A stretch of DNA of 34,857 bases from Paracoccaceae bacterium (GTDB lineage Bacteria > Pseudomonadota > Alphaproteobacteria > Rhodobacterales > Rhodobacteraceae). This document shows, in pieces, positions 1-8,208 of this stretch. The DNA lies in assembly GCA_026707935.1 (NCBI GenBank), contig JAPOVX010000009.1, positions 1-34,857 on the forward strand, given 5' to 3'. The position numbers were made by a program, and so were the translations under genes. A model generated the notes under the pieces. The model had not been told where the DNA came from and searched no databases. It was given only the letters and a program-made list of their open reading frames with translations. Each line of letters begins with the position of its first letter. Within the stretch, counting starts at the first letter, position 1.

Positions 1-2067
1 GCCGGTATCGTCGTTGTCGGCGGGACTGTCGGACATTTCCCTGTACATGGTGAAGGTTCTTCCGCCCGTGTCGAAGCGGCAGGCCTCGATTCCTCGCTTG
101 CGGTGCGCCCGTTGGCGCACCGTGTCCGGGTGGATGCCCATCGATGCGGCGAGTTCGTGTTCGCTCGAGTAGCCTTGTTCGCGGAGCCTGGCGCGATGCA
201 GCTCGGTGCAACTGGGCCAGCCTTTTCTCTGCCGGAAGTACGCAATACGGCACGGCGTGAAGAGATCGCCCTGTGCATCCCTGTGTCCGCGCCGGTTCAG
301 TTCTTCGGCCGCCCCCTTGTTGTGATGGCCTGCGTTCACCAGGGCCTCGAGCTCGCGCATCACGTCGTCGCCGGGCATGCGCTGCGTCGCCATGTAATGT
401 GGCCGCGGCAGGCTGGTCTGGAGCGTGTGGGTCCCGCCGCCACGCAGGCGCAGGCCGATGGTCGCCAGGTAGCCCTCACGGGTCAGGGTCGCGTCCTCGA
501 CGAGCAGGGCGAGAAGGCGCTTGCGGTCGACGTTGCCTGTCGCGGGTGCGTCCCAGACCCTTCCGAAGTCGTGCGCCAGTTCCATGATCCGCCCGTCCTG
601 CTCGGCGGATATCACTCTCTCATGGGCCTTGGCGAATTGCTCGCGCGCGGCGATGGCGCGCGTCAGCGCCTCGAGGCGCATGTTCCACTCGGCCTCGAGG
701 GAGGCGGCGACGAGGCGGTTCGCCGGATCGACCGCCAGATAGCGGCGGCGTGCGCTGTCGGCGTCCGTGCGCAGCGCTTCGATCCGGTTGGCGTGCTGCC
801 GGTCGGCGGCGGCATGGTCGGCACGCACCTGTTCGCGCACGGCGAGGGCGAGGGCGATGTTGTTCCGGTTCACCGCTTCCACGATGAAGTTGGACACGGC
901 GGCATCGACCTCCGGTCCGCGCAGGCTCTGGCAGGTGCGGGCTCCGTGCCGGACAACGTTGTGCCTGCAACGGTAGTACCACCGTTCCGGGTCGTTTTGA
1001 TCCGGCCGCGCCGCGCAGTAATGGACAGCCATCCGATGGCCGCAATGGCCGCAAATGACCCGCGACTGGAGCAGGGCGAGGCCGTCGCGTGGCGGCGGCT
1101 GGCGCCCTGCGCCGGGCAGGAAGCCGGCACGGTTCGTCTCCAGCGTCTCCTGGTTGCGGCAGAACTCGTCCCAGTCGATGTACCCGGCGTGGGCCCCGGG
1201 AATGCAGACCTGCCAGTCCGCCATCGGGAGTTTGGTGAACTGCGTCTTGCCGTCGGGCCGTTTCCGGGTTCGCGAGCGTCCGTAGGCGAAGCAACCTGCG
1301 TAGCGGGGATTGTGGAGGATGAACAGGATCTGGCTGTGGTTGGGCAACGACCACATCACCTCGCCCTGCATCCTGTACGGCCGCGACGGCAGGCTCACGG
1401 CATTCCTGCGGAACCACTTCAGGGTCTGCATCGCCGATCCCGTGCGGCGGAAGGTGGCGAACACCAGGGAGATGGCCTCGACGACGGTGCGGTCGGGGTC
1501 GAGGACGACCTCGTCGCGGTCGTTGTAGGCCAGGCCGAGTGGAAGGCGCAGCTTGAGTTCGCCGCGTCGCGCCTTGCTGCGCTGGCCGCCGAGCAGGCGC
1601 GCGCGGATGCTCTGCATCTCGTATTCCGAAATTGCCCCCTTCATCCCCATCAGGAGCCTGTCATTGCTGTCGTTGGGATCGTAGAGGCCGTCCTCGTCGA
1701 GGATCAGCGTGTCGCTGAAGGCGGCGATCTGGAGCAGTCCCTGCCAGTCCGCCGTGTTCCGGCACAAGCGGGACACCTCGAGGCTGAGGACGATACCCAC
1801 CTCGCCGGCGGCAACACTGTCCATGAGCGCGCGGAAGCCGCTCCGGTTGCCGCTGTATTCGCCGGACAGCCCCTGGTCGTCGTCGATGGTGCGGATGCGC
1901 TCGTCGGGCCAGCCGAGCGCGATCGCGCGCCGGCGCAATCCGTACTGACGGCGCGTACTCTCGGTGTGGTTGACCACTTGCTGGGGTGAGGACTGGCGGA
2001 CATACAGGCAGGCCTCGCGGCGGCGGTGATGGTCGGCGACCTTGAACGAAGTCGGGAGGTCAGACAT
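1..2067 (-). CDS. Large serine recombinase, C-terminus cut by window edge
   Basis: The minus frame is open from an ATG at 2067 to base 1, so at least 689 residues are present and the stop lies outside. Large serine recombinases cut and rejoin DNA through a serine-DNA bond to integrate, excise or move elements. Visible in order: an N-terminal resolvase domain with the Y-V-R-Q-S motif (probable catalytic Ser26) and the helix segment STRRQYGLRRRAI; a recombinase domain; a zinc ribbon (CGHCGHRM, later YYRCRH); a helical region; and a C-terminal helix-turn-helix-like stretch near codons 630-665 (ELAASMGIHPDTVRQRAHRK). The start overlaps the stop of the 90-aa gene (CATGTCTGA), so translation is probably coupled. 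It is the last gene of a three-gene unit. The family is certain; the DNA target is unknown. Confidence 0.9.
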   Translation of the reverse strand, partial: MSDLPTSFKVADHHRRREACLYVRQSSPQQVVNHTESTRRQYGLRRRAIALGWPDERIRTIDDDQGLSGEYSGNRSGFRALMDSVAAGEVGIVLSLEVSRLCRNTADWQGLLQIAAFSDTLILDEDGLYDPNDSNDRLLMGMKGAISEYEMQSIRARLLGGQRSKARRGELKLRLPLGLAYNDRDEVVLDPDRTVVEAISLVFATFRRTGSAMQTLKWFRRNAVSLPSRPYRMQGEVMWSLPNHSQILFILHNPRYAGCFAYGRSRTRKRPDGKTQFTKLPMADWQVCIPGAHAGYIDWDEFCRNQETLETNRAGFLPGAGRQPPPRDGLALLQSRVICGHCGHRMAVHYCAARPDQNDPERWYYRCRHNVVRHGARTCQSLRGPEVDAAVSNFIVEAVNRNNIALALAVREQVRADHAAADRQHANRIEALRTDADSARRRYLAVDPANRLVAASLEAEWNMRLEALTRAIAAREQFAKAHERVISAEQDGRIMELAHDFGRVWDAPATGNVDRKRLLALLVEDATLTREGYLATIGLRLRGGGTHTLQTSLPRPHYMATQRMPGDDVMRELEALVNAGHHNKGAAEELNRRGHRDAQGDLFTPCRIAYFRQRKGWPSCTELHRARLREQGYSSEHELAASMGIHPDTVRQRAHRKRGIEACRFDTGGRTFTMYREMSDSPADNDDTG

Positions 2068-2332
2068 GACAGGGTTCCTCGGTGTCGGTTTCATGAGCGA
2101 GAAGGTCGCGCAGCATGCCGGCGGCCTCGGCCATGACCGGCATGAGATCGAGCGTTGGCGGCGAGACGGACGGCGGCGCGGGTGGCGGCGGCAAGCCGGC
2201 GGTGAGTTCCAGGGCGCGCGCCATGCCGTGATGACGGAGTATGGCGATCGCCTGGCTGTCGACGTTTGCTCTCCACTGCCGGCGCCAGCGGCAGTAGCGT
2301 TCGAGCCCGTCTGCATTGACCCGCGGCGTCAT
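2060..2332 (-). CDS. Small recombinase-associated protein, unknown function
   Basis: A 90-residue protein between the HTH gene and the large recombinase. Its ATG (2332) overlaps the upstream HTH gene stop by the 4 nt ATGA, and its stop overlaps the recombinase start by 8 nt. This nesting is the best evidence that it is translated. The N-terminal half is basic and Trp/Arg rich (RYCRWRRQWRAN), a proline run sits near residues 48-56, and the acidic C-terminus looks helical. I do not recognise a domain. It may be an accessory factor for the recombinase (inference). Confidence 0.7.
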   Translation of the reverse strand: MTPRVNADGLERYCRWRRQWRANVDSQAIAILRHHGMARALELTAGLPPPPAPPSVSPPTLDLMPVMAEAAGMLRDLLAHETDTEEPCHV

Positions 2333-2784
2333 GACCGGCGCGCAGGGTTTTTTTTAGCCCGCGCGAGGGCCTTGTCGAGCCCGCGCGGATGCAGGGTGAC
2401 GCCGAAGCGGTCGGCGATGAGCGGAACCAGCCTGCGACTGCCGATCGGGCCGTGGCGGATCCTGTAATCCTCGACGAAGGCGAGGATCTCGGTGGTGATC
2501 TTGTGCGCGCCGCGCGGTCCCCGGCGTTGGGGGATCAGCGCCTGCAGCCCGCCCTCGCGGAATGCCCTGTTGGCGCGCACGCAGGTCGGCACGGAGGTGC
2601 CGAAGCGTTCGGCGGTCTCCCGCAGCGCCGACTTCCCGGCCCGGCGCACCATCTCGTAGCGGACCTGGAGGATATCGCGCGGGTCGAAGAAGTCGCTGTC
2701 GGCGAACAGGGGGTCCGAGACCCTTTCCGGGTTGGGGTTGAGGGTTCCCGTCTGCCTGAGCCGCCGTGTCTTGCTGTCGGTCAT
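2329..2784 (-). CDS. Helix-turn-helix DNA-binding protein, first gene of the recombinase unit
   Basis: This 151-residue protein starts at ATG 2784, preceded by GGGAG about 8 nt upstream. The open frame extends upstream to 2880, but the promoter lies inside that extension, so the longer start is rejected. Residues 38-85 look like a transposase- or Helix-turn-helix_29-type fold (ILQVRYEMVRRAGKSALRETAERFG, shown in two parts: ILQVRYEMVRR then AGKSALRETAERFG). A second helical segment (residues 97-133) resembles the DNA-binding part of IS-type HTH proteins. It overlaps the next gene by ATGA and is co-transcribed with the recombinase. It probably binds element DNA and may repress its own promoter (inference). 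Confidence 0.75.
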   Translation of the reverse strand: MTDSKTRRLRQTGTLNPNPERVSDPLFADSDFFDPRDILQVRYEMVRRAGKSALRETAERFGTSVPTCVRANRAFREGGLQALIPQRRGPRGAHKITTEILAFVEDYRIRHGPIGSRRLVPLIADRFGVTLHPRGLDKALARAKKNPARRS

Positions 2785-2807
2785 GTGTGTGCTCCCGTTA
2801 TGATCAT

Positions 2808-2840
2808 CTAATATTACTCTCATTAGTACGCATCTGTCAA
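2808..2840 (-). promoter_or_regulatory. Sigma-70-type promoter with embedded inverted repeat
   Basis: On the minus strand, TTGACA (2840-2835) and TAATAT (2816-2811) are separated by 18 nt. They lie just upstream of the ribosome site and ATG of the HTH gene. An inverted repeat, CTAAT (2808-2812) and ATTAG (2822-2826), covers the -10 and part of the spacer, which is a typical operator position. Binding by the HTH protein is inferred. Confidence 0.6.
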
Positions 2841-2950
2841 GTGCCTTGCACAGCGGAAGCGTGATAGATCCCTGAAACATCCAACCATTTGGCCATTCGC
2901 ACGGACATATGTTGGCAAACTGCGTAAAAATACTTGATCATTGTGCGCCC

Positions 2951-3253
2951 TCATTTGTGATCACCGTCCAGCGCGTCAACCAGGGCACGCAGCGCCGAAA
3001 GGTCATCCGCGCGGAACAGCGACCGGCCCGCGGACACCCGTTCGAAATCGTCCACAAGGCGCCGGTCCGTCCACGCCCGCGGCAGGCAGCGCAATGTCTC
3101 GGAATCAACCACGCAGCGAACCAGGGGGACCCGGCCTACGCTCAAGTCGGAGTGAACCCGGAAGACCCGGCCCAGCCACGGGTGGAACGGGTGCGTCACC
3201 TCCACATGATCATGCGGATGTAACGACAGAACGTCGGCTTTTGCATTCGTCAA
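2951..3253 (-). CDS. DUF5372-like small protein next to the recombinase unit
   Basis: This is about 100 residues from a TTG at 3253, or 84 from GTG 3205; the start is uncertain. The segments VEVTHPFHPWLGRVF, SETLRCLPRAWTD and VSAGRSLFRADDL match my memory of the DUF5372 family. These small proteins often sit beside large serine recombinase or transposase modules. The molecular function is unknown. The gene reads in the same direction as the recombinase unit, with its stop 110 nt upstream of that unit's promoter. Its 5' end overlaps, on the opposite strand, the truncated pRiA4b ORF-3 fragment, which suggests it lies at the edge of an inserted element. Confidence 0.6.
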   Translation of the reverse strand: MTNAKADVLSLHPHDHVEVTHPFHPWLGRVFRVHSDLSVGRVPLVRCVVDSETLRCLPRAWTDRRLVDDFERVSAGRSLFRADDLSALRALVDALDGDHK

Positions 3254-3570
3254 TCGACGACAAAGGCAAACGGGAATTCGCCTACATATACGATTACGGG
3301 GACTACTGGGAACACAAAATTCGGTTTGGAAAGATCCAGCCGGCGCGCGGTGACAGGCGCTACCCGTATCTCGTCTCCGGCACGGGACGTTGTCCGCTCG
3401 AGGACATCGGCGGCGTGTGGGGTTACGCGGAGTTCCTGCAAGGGTTCGAAGACCCGAATTCGGCGTATCGGGAAAACTATCCCGAAATCTACGAGGGGTA
3501 CCCGACCTGGGACCCTGATGATGCCGAGCTAGACACGAGGAGATCTCGCCTTGCGCATTTCAGCGGATAG
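3229..3570 (+). pseudogene. 5'-truncated pRiA4b ORF-3 / IS1096 passenger-type gene
   Basis: The plus frame encodes a C-terminal portion typical of the plasmid pRiA4b ORF-3 family: YIYDYGDYWEHKIRF, then the cysteine-containing CPLEDIGGVWGYAEFL, then an acidic DPDDAELD tail before a short basic end. Family members are usually longer, with an N-terminal beta-rich part that is missing here. Upstream of about 3230 the same frame is unlike the family and runs antisense to the DUF5372-like gene, so the gene was probably cut by insertion of the recombinase module. No convincing start codon or ribosome site remains. The family's function is unknown. The left limit is approximate. Confidence 0.65.
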
Positions 3571-4241
3571 GACTGCCAGGCATGCGCAGCAGGAACGTCG
3601 TTCCTTGGGCGATACACGGATCATACACGGATCACACCATTGAAAAGTGTCCTCATGTCTACCCGATCCAGACAATGGCTGCCGCCACAGGGGTAATTCT
3701 CCTGCGATGCCAGAGAAAAATCGCGCATCACATCTGAAAGTCAGCCAGGTAGAACCTTGCTGAGCCGTGGGCTGGAATGTCTTTTCCGAAACTGGTCGAA
3801 TAGAAAATGGCGGAAATCGGGCCGTCGGTTGTCTTGTCGAAAAAATCGCATGGACGTTGCAGCAACGGCCCTGCGGCAACCGGGCCCGTGTAACGAGCGG
3901 GGCGGGCTGGACGGACACCAGCAAACGACGGTTAAGGACCGGTTCTCGGGCGCGTACGATCCGATCGGATCGCAAGCCATCGCGGTGGCACTGCATTCCG
4001 ACAAAGTGCCGAGGGCATCGCTGGCCATGGCGGAGCACGAGGATCGTGCGGTGGCCATCACGCACGTGCATGCCGAGGCCGCGATTGAGAACCTGCTGGA
4101 CGCCGTGCATGTACATGGTGGCAACACCGATTTCCAAGACCGGATACAACGGCCGTCATCTGCCAATGGGCGATAAATCGATCTTTTTTTGTACGCAACT
4201 TTGCTTAAATTGAATACGATTTTGACGAGAGGAGTTGCGTC
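3571..4241. other. Gene-poor stretch with tandem short repeats
   Basis: No gene is recognised in about 670 nt. Several frames stay open by high G+C (the longest are 139-206 codons on both strands), but none has a convincing start plus ribosome site or a family signature. The motif ATACACGGATC is repeated in tandem near 3611-3633. The region sits between two pseudogenes and is probably decayed mobile DNA. Confidence 0.4.
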
Positions 4242-4496
4242 GTGCCTCGGAAGACAACGATGACTGTTCGCCTTGGAGGCACTTTGAGTGAGTTTGTAGC
4301 GGCCAACGTAGGCAATGACGGCTCATACGAGAACGTCAGTGAATAAATCCGTGACTTGATCCGGCGTGACAAGGAACGGGCTGAAGCGGCGGCCTTCGAA
4401 CGGTTGAAGGCCGAACTGACCCATGCTTTCGCGGCGCCGGAAGTGTCGTATCGACCGCTCGCCGCGACCGAGGTCATTGCACGGAACCGAATCTGA
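4242..4496 (+). pseudogene. parD: ParD-type antitoxin with an in-frame nonsense codon
   Basis: A GTG start at 4242 follows AGAGGAG about 5 nt upstream. The translation begins MPRKTTMTVRL and continues to YENVSE, stops at TAA (4344-4346), then resumes in the same frame with IRDLIRRDKERAEAAAFERL. This is the ribbon-helix-helix plus toxin-neutralising helix arrangement of ParD antitoxins (about 84 codons in total). In relatives the stop position holds an aromatic residue before IRDLIRRD, so one base change made the stop. The ParE frame starts 4 nt after the ParD stop. Without readthrough the product would be a 34-residue DNA-binding stub. Confidence 0.8.
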
Positions 4497-4500
4497 TCTC

Positions 4501-4820
4501 GTGACAACCGTTCGTATCCAGCAACGGGCGGCCCATCGCCTCGATGAAATTTATCGCTATTCACGCGACAGGTGGGGCGACGACCAGGCCGAGAAAAACA
4601 TTACCGGCCTGTTGGCCGCCTTCGACAAGATTGCGACCACGGCGTCGCATCAAGACCCATTCCGGCCGAATTCGGCATCGAGAGCATCTTCTTTCGTTAT
4701 GAGCACCATTGCGTCTATTGGTGCCATCTCTCGAGTGGCGATATCGGGATCGTGACAATCCTGCACGAGCGTATGCATCAGATCGACCGCTTTCGGGATG
4801 ACTTCGGGATTGGCCGATAG
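4501..4820 (+). pseudogene. parE: ParE-type toxin with a frameshift
   Basis: From GTG 4501 the frame reads VTTVRIQQRAAHRLDEIYRY through LLAAFDKIATTASHQD. The typical ParE ending (PIPAEFGIESIFFRYEHHCV, then VTILHERMHQIDRFRDDFG) continues in a different frame from about 4650 to 4820. A small indel between 4640 and 4665 explains this. ParE toxins act on DNA gyrase in characterised members. The unshifted frame ends at 4755 with an unrelated tail and would lack the conserved C-terminal strands. With the antitoxin also broken, the pair looks dead. Confidence 0.8.
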
Positions 4821-5430
4821 GCCAAGATTCCGATGGTCGTCAGATTTGCGCTGAGATTGCACTTGTCGGGCGTGACGCGACAGAAGTAACCGAGCGGAGC
4901 CCCACGAACTCCTGCCAAAATACACACAATCCTGAATCGGCGAATCCTTCATCCGCGTCCAGAACCGCACTGTCGCCTTGGCCTTCGACCGAGCAGATTT
5001 GTCCGCTCGGAATCCCCGCCCTCGCCGTTCACCATCAAGGCGCAGGCTCCGCGCCGAATCCGGTCGCGCATGACCGAGATGCAGAAGCTCGAGAGTTTTT
5101 CCCGTGCCTTCGCCCAGAAATCCGAAAGGGGAGAATCCGTTCCGTGTGCCGACTCACGGTCGGCCGCACGTCACGCGGCAGTTTTCAACGACGGCAAAAC
5201 ACCTCGCCTGTCCATCCTGTGGACCAAAACAAGACCTGGTTTCAAGCGAGGACATGCCGGCGCGCGGCCGGTTCAGAACCGGCAAGCCCATGGGGCCCGG
5301 TCCAGGCGTTTTGCAGATCGAGCTGACGTCACGCACTCGTGACGGCCTGCGTGCCGACGGGCAATTGTTTTTCCATCTCGAAGACGGCATAGGCCGATCA
5401 ACCATGGGCATATTTTTGGGAGACGACACC
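4821..5430. other. Intergenic region, no recognised gene
   Basis: About 610 nt separate the broken ParE from msrA. A plus-strand frame in phase with msrA stays open from 5104, but its translation (proline/arginine rich, no domain) precedes the msrA ribosome site and signal peptide and is not treated as coding. Nothing else is recognised. Confidence 0.4.
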
Positions 5431-6108
5431 ATGTACATCGTTCAACCTGCTCGACTGCGCGCACTTTGCCTCGGTTTTGGAATGGCCGCCGTCGCTGTTT
5501 CGTCCCCCGTCGTTTCCTTCGCGGAACGGCTCGAGACCGCTCTCGTTGCCGGCGGGTGCTTCTGGTGCGTCGAATCGGATTACGAATCGGTTCCCGGTGT
5601 CGTGTCGGCAGTGTCCGGATTCGCCGGCGGACAGGTCGAGAACCCGACATACAAGCAGGTCGTGAAGGGTGGAACCGGCCACTACGAAGTCGTCGAAATC
5701 ACCTATGATGCGGACAGGATTTCGTATGATACCATCCTCGACATTTTCTGGCGCAGCGTCGATCCCACTGACGCGGGCGGACAGTTTTGCGATCGTGGGG
5801 ACAGTTACCGGACCGCGGTCTTCGCGTTGACCGATGAACAGAGGAACATTGCCGAAGCATCAAAACAATCCGTGGAAGAGAGCGGCCGACTGCCCGCACC
5901 CGTCGTCACACCTATTCTTGCCGCGGCCGAGTTTTATCCTGCCGAGGACTATCACCAGGACTATTACAAGAGTCCGGCAAAGGTGATCACGAGATTCGGC
6001 ATTGTCTCGAAGGCGAATGCCTACAAGCGTTACCGGAAGGCATGCGGACGGGACGCCCGGGTTCGCGAATTGTGGGGAAGCGACGCATTCATCGATGCAG
6101 GCGTGTAA
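5431..6108 (+). CDS. msrA: Exported peptide-methionine (S)-S-oxide reductase
   Basis: This 225-residue MsrA reduces methionine-S-sulfoxide in proteins. ATG 5431 is chosen because GGGAG lies 8-12 nt upstream and because it gives a clean signal peptide: hydrophobic residues 11-30 ending SSPVVSFA. The longer in-frame start at 5104 would bury this signal. The catalytic motif GGCFWC holds Cys43. Downstream are the conserved GGQVENPTYKQV, GTGHYEVVEI, FWRSVDPTDAGGQFCDRG and EDYHQDYY segments. A cysteine near the C-terminus (KACGRD) is a candidate recycling residue. Export suggests repair of periplasmic proteins. No msrB is adjacent, and the electron donor is unknown. Confidence 0.93.
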   Translation: MYIVQPARLRALCLGFGMAAVAVSSPVVSFAERLETALVAGGCFWCVESDYESVPGVVSAVSGFAGGQVENPTYKQVVKGGTGHYEVVEITYDADRISYDTILDIFWRSVDPTDAGGQFCDRGDSYRTAVFALTDEQRNIAEASKQSVEESGRLPAPVVTPILAAAEFYPAEDYHQDYYKSPAKVITRFGIVSKANAYKRYRKACGRDARVRELWGSDAFIDAGV

Positions 6109-6193
6109 GTGAATCGCTCATTGAAGGCGGCGCGTTGTCGGAGCATGGGCCTGGCCCGGCACGCAGCCCGGCAGCAAATGGACCTTGGCAGAT

Positions 6194-6472
6194 CTACACG
6201 AGGTTGTTCACAACGATCACGCGCAACGCGTAAATTCCGACAAAAACCACCAGCGGCGTAAAATCGATTGTTCCGGTTCTCGGCATGTATTGTCGAATAG
6301 GCCTGAAGATCGGCTCCAATAGTCCGTTCAGGCCGTACCAGATCTGTGCGACCAATGGCTGGCGCAGGTTGAGGACTTGAAAGCCGATCAGCCAGCTCAT
6401 GATGATGTGAACGATCAGGACGAACCAGGCGACATCAAGAACGAACAGCAAGATTTGAGCCAGGGAACCCAT
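6194..6472 (-). CDS. YggT-family membrane protein
   Basis: The 92-residue product has two hydrophobic segments (residues about 5-28 and 68-90) flanking the conserved loop NGLLEPIFRPIRQYMPRTG and the following IDFTPLVVF. This is the standard single-repeat YggT architecture. ATG 6472 has GAGA just upstream. The family is inner-membrane. Roles in osmotic tolerance or in cell division/plastid-like complexes have been reported for some members, so no specific function is claimed. It is convergent with msrA, with an 85-nt gap. Confidence 0.9.
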   Translation of the reverse strand: MGSLAQILLFVLDVAWFVLIVHIIMSWLIGFQVLNLRQPLVAQIWYGLNGLLEPIFRPIRQYMPRTGTIDFTPLVVFVGIYALRVIVVNNLV

Positions 6473-6479
6473 GTGATCT

Positions 6480-6873
6480 CAGCGAATCCCGTCATGTTGC
6501 ACGTTTGGGGGCGCATTTTGCGTCTGCGTCCGAGCGAGATATAGCATTGACGGCGCCGAACTCAAGGCATCCCGTTCAGGGATTGCCCGACCGTTCGCCA
6601 ATGATCCGAACCGGTTTTTCCATTTTTCTGGCTGTTCCGAGCCCCTGATCCCCCTCCCCTGAAGGCTGGATCCGACTCGGGAGCGTGTCTCGCCCGGTTC
6701 CCATCGCGTCTTGCATCCCGCTATTGCGGCGGGCATTATCAAGGTGTCTTCGTTCGACAAGGACGGCATGCCTCCAGCAAGTTCATTTCGGCAAGCTGGA
6801 TTCGGTGTCGACACCGCATCGGCATTGTTCTGCGAATTGACCGTGACAGGGCGGTGGCAAGGAGAATGCGATC
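6480..6873. other. Intergenic region, no gene seen
   Basis: About 390 nt separate the divergently oriented yggT-type gene and the transporter gene, so promoters for both are expected here. I could not single out a convincing -35/-10 pair. No RNA gene or repeat is recognised. Confidence 0.4.
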
Positions 6874-8208
6874 GTGCCCGAGACCATGAACTGGAAATCC
6901 GCCTGGAGCTGGATGTTCTACGACTGGGCCGCCCAGCCGTACCATACCTTGCTCGTCACTTTCATCTTTGCACCATACCTGACCTCGGCAGTCGTTGGCG
7001 ACCCGGTACAGGGGCAGGTCATCTGGGGATATACCGTCGCCATCGCCGGATTCCTGGTGGCGGTTTCCGCGCCGATCCTCGGTTCCATTGTGGATGCCGT
7101 CGGCCCCCGCAAACCCTGGGTCGCGCTGTTTTCACTATTCCACGTGCTCGGCGCGTTTGCGCTCTGGTGGGCCACCCCGGGGATGGACGAGGTCCTTCTC
7201 ATTCTCGCGGCCTTTGCCATCGGACTGGTTGGTGCCGAGTTTACCCAGATCTACACAAATTCGATGCTCCCCGAAATCGTGCCCCGCCGGCAAATTGGCC
7301 TGATTTCCGGATGGGGATGGGCGATCGGTTATGGCGGCGGACTGCTTTCGCTCGTGCTGACCCTGCTGTTCCTGGCTGAAAACACCGATGGCGTAACGCT
7401 TCTCGGCATTCCACCAATCCTCGGACTCGATCCCCTCGTGCGGGAGGGTACGCGATCGGTCGGCCCGTTGACCGCGTTTTGGTACGTCCTGTTCATGATT
7501 CCGTTTTTTTTCTTCGTGCCTGACACTGGACGCCGAATGGAGGTCGGCAATGCCCTGCGCGATGGCCTCGACAGCCTGGTTACGACAATCCGCAGGCTGC
7601 CCGAACGCGTGAGCTACACCTGTTTCCTGGGCGCATCCATGTTCTACCGGGACGCCCTTGTCGGCATCTACAGTTTCGGCGGAATCTACGCGGCCGGGGT
7701 CCTGGGCTGGTCGATCATTCAGATCGGAACCTTCGGCATTCTCGGAACGCTTGCCGGGTTCGCCTTCTGTTTTCTCGGTGGATTTGCCGACAGGAAGTTC
7801 GGACCCAAACCGGTCATTGCCGCCTGCGTCCTCGTGCTCATAGTCGTCTGCTCGATCATAGTCGGAACGTCACGCACACATGTGTTCGGGGTTGCGGTTT
7901 CTCCCGGGTCCAGCGCGCCCGATATAGCCTTCATGATTTGCGGTGGAATCCTGGGGGCAGCCGGCGGCATCCTCCAAGCCGCTTCACGCACATTGCTTGT
8001 TCACCAGACCGAACCGGGGAAAGTCACGGAGTCCTTTGGCCTTTATGCCCTGGCGGGAAAGGCAACCGCGTTCATTGCTCCGTTCTCGGTCGCTGCATTT
8101 ACCGACTTCACCGGCAGCCAGAGACTCGGTGTGATCCCGATCATAGTCCTGTTCCTGATTGGCCTGGCCCTGCTCGTCAGGGTCAAACCCGGAGACGCGC
8201 ATGCTTGA
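6874..8208 (+). CDS. MFS transporter of the UMF1/Atg22-like family
   Basis: This 444-residue, very hydrophobic protein has about 12 predicted membrane segments. The opening WSWMFYDWAAQPYHTLLVTF is characteristic of UMF1-type (Vacuole effluxer Atg22-like) major facilitator proteins. Further signatures are the Asp/Arg-containing GSIVDAVGPRKPW loop after TM2-3 and GFADRKFGPKPV in the second half. GTG 6874 is chosen over the in-frame ATG at 6886 because GGAGA lies 8-9 nt before the GTG. The substrate cannot be predicted. The stop codon overlaps the mepA start by 8 nt (ATGCTTGA), so the two genes are probably translated together. Confidence 0.88.
   Translation: MPETMNWKSAWSWMFYDWAAQPYHTLLVTFIFAPYLTSAVVGDPVQGQVIWGYTVAIAGFLVAVSAPILGSIVDAVGPRKPWVALFSLFHVLGAFALWWATPGMDEVLLILAAFAIGLVGAEFTQIYTNSMLPEIVPRRQIGLISGWGWAIGYGGGLLSLVLTLLFLAENTDGVTLLGIPPILGLDPLVREGTRSVGPLTAFWYVLFMIPFFFFVPDTGRRMEVGNALRDGLDSLVTTIRRLPERVSYTCFLGASMFYRDALVGIYSFGGIYAAGVLGWSIIQIGTFGILGTLAGFAFCFLGGFADRKFGPKPVIAACVLVLIVVCSIIVGTSRTHVFGVAVSPGSSAPDIAFMICGGILGAAGGILQAASRTLLVHQTEPGKVTESFGLYALAGKATAFIAPFSVAAFTDFTGSQRLGVIPIIVLFLIGLALLVRVKPGDAHA

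Noticed and set aside
620-1417. 265-codon minus-strand frame overlapping the recombinase
   Set aside because: Out of phase with the recombinase frame and rich in Arg/Pro without motifs; a G+C-driven shadow.
103-1989. 628-codon plus-strand frame, the longest in the left end
   Set aside because: It is exactly antisense and codon-in-phase with the serine recombinase on the minus strand, which has clear resolvase, zinc-ribbon and HTH features. Its own translation has no domain.
3529-4149. 206-codon minus-strand frame
   Set aside because: No start context or domain, and it overlaps the antisense of the pRiA4b remnant.
5104-5430. N-terminal extension of MsrA to an upstream ATG
   Set aside because: The ATG at 5431 has a good ribosome site and starts a normal signal peptide; the extension has no family similarity.
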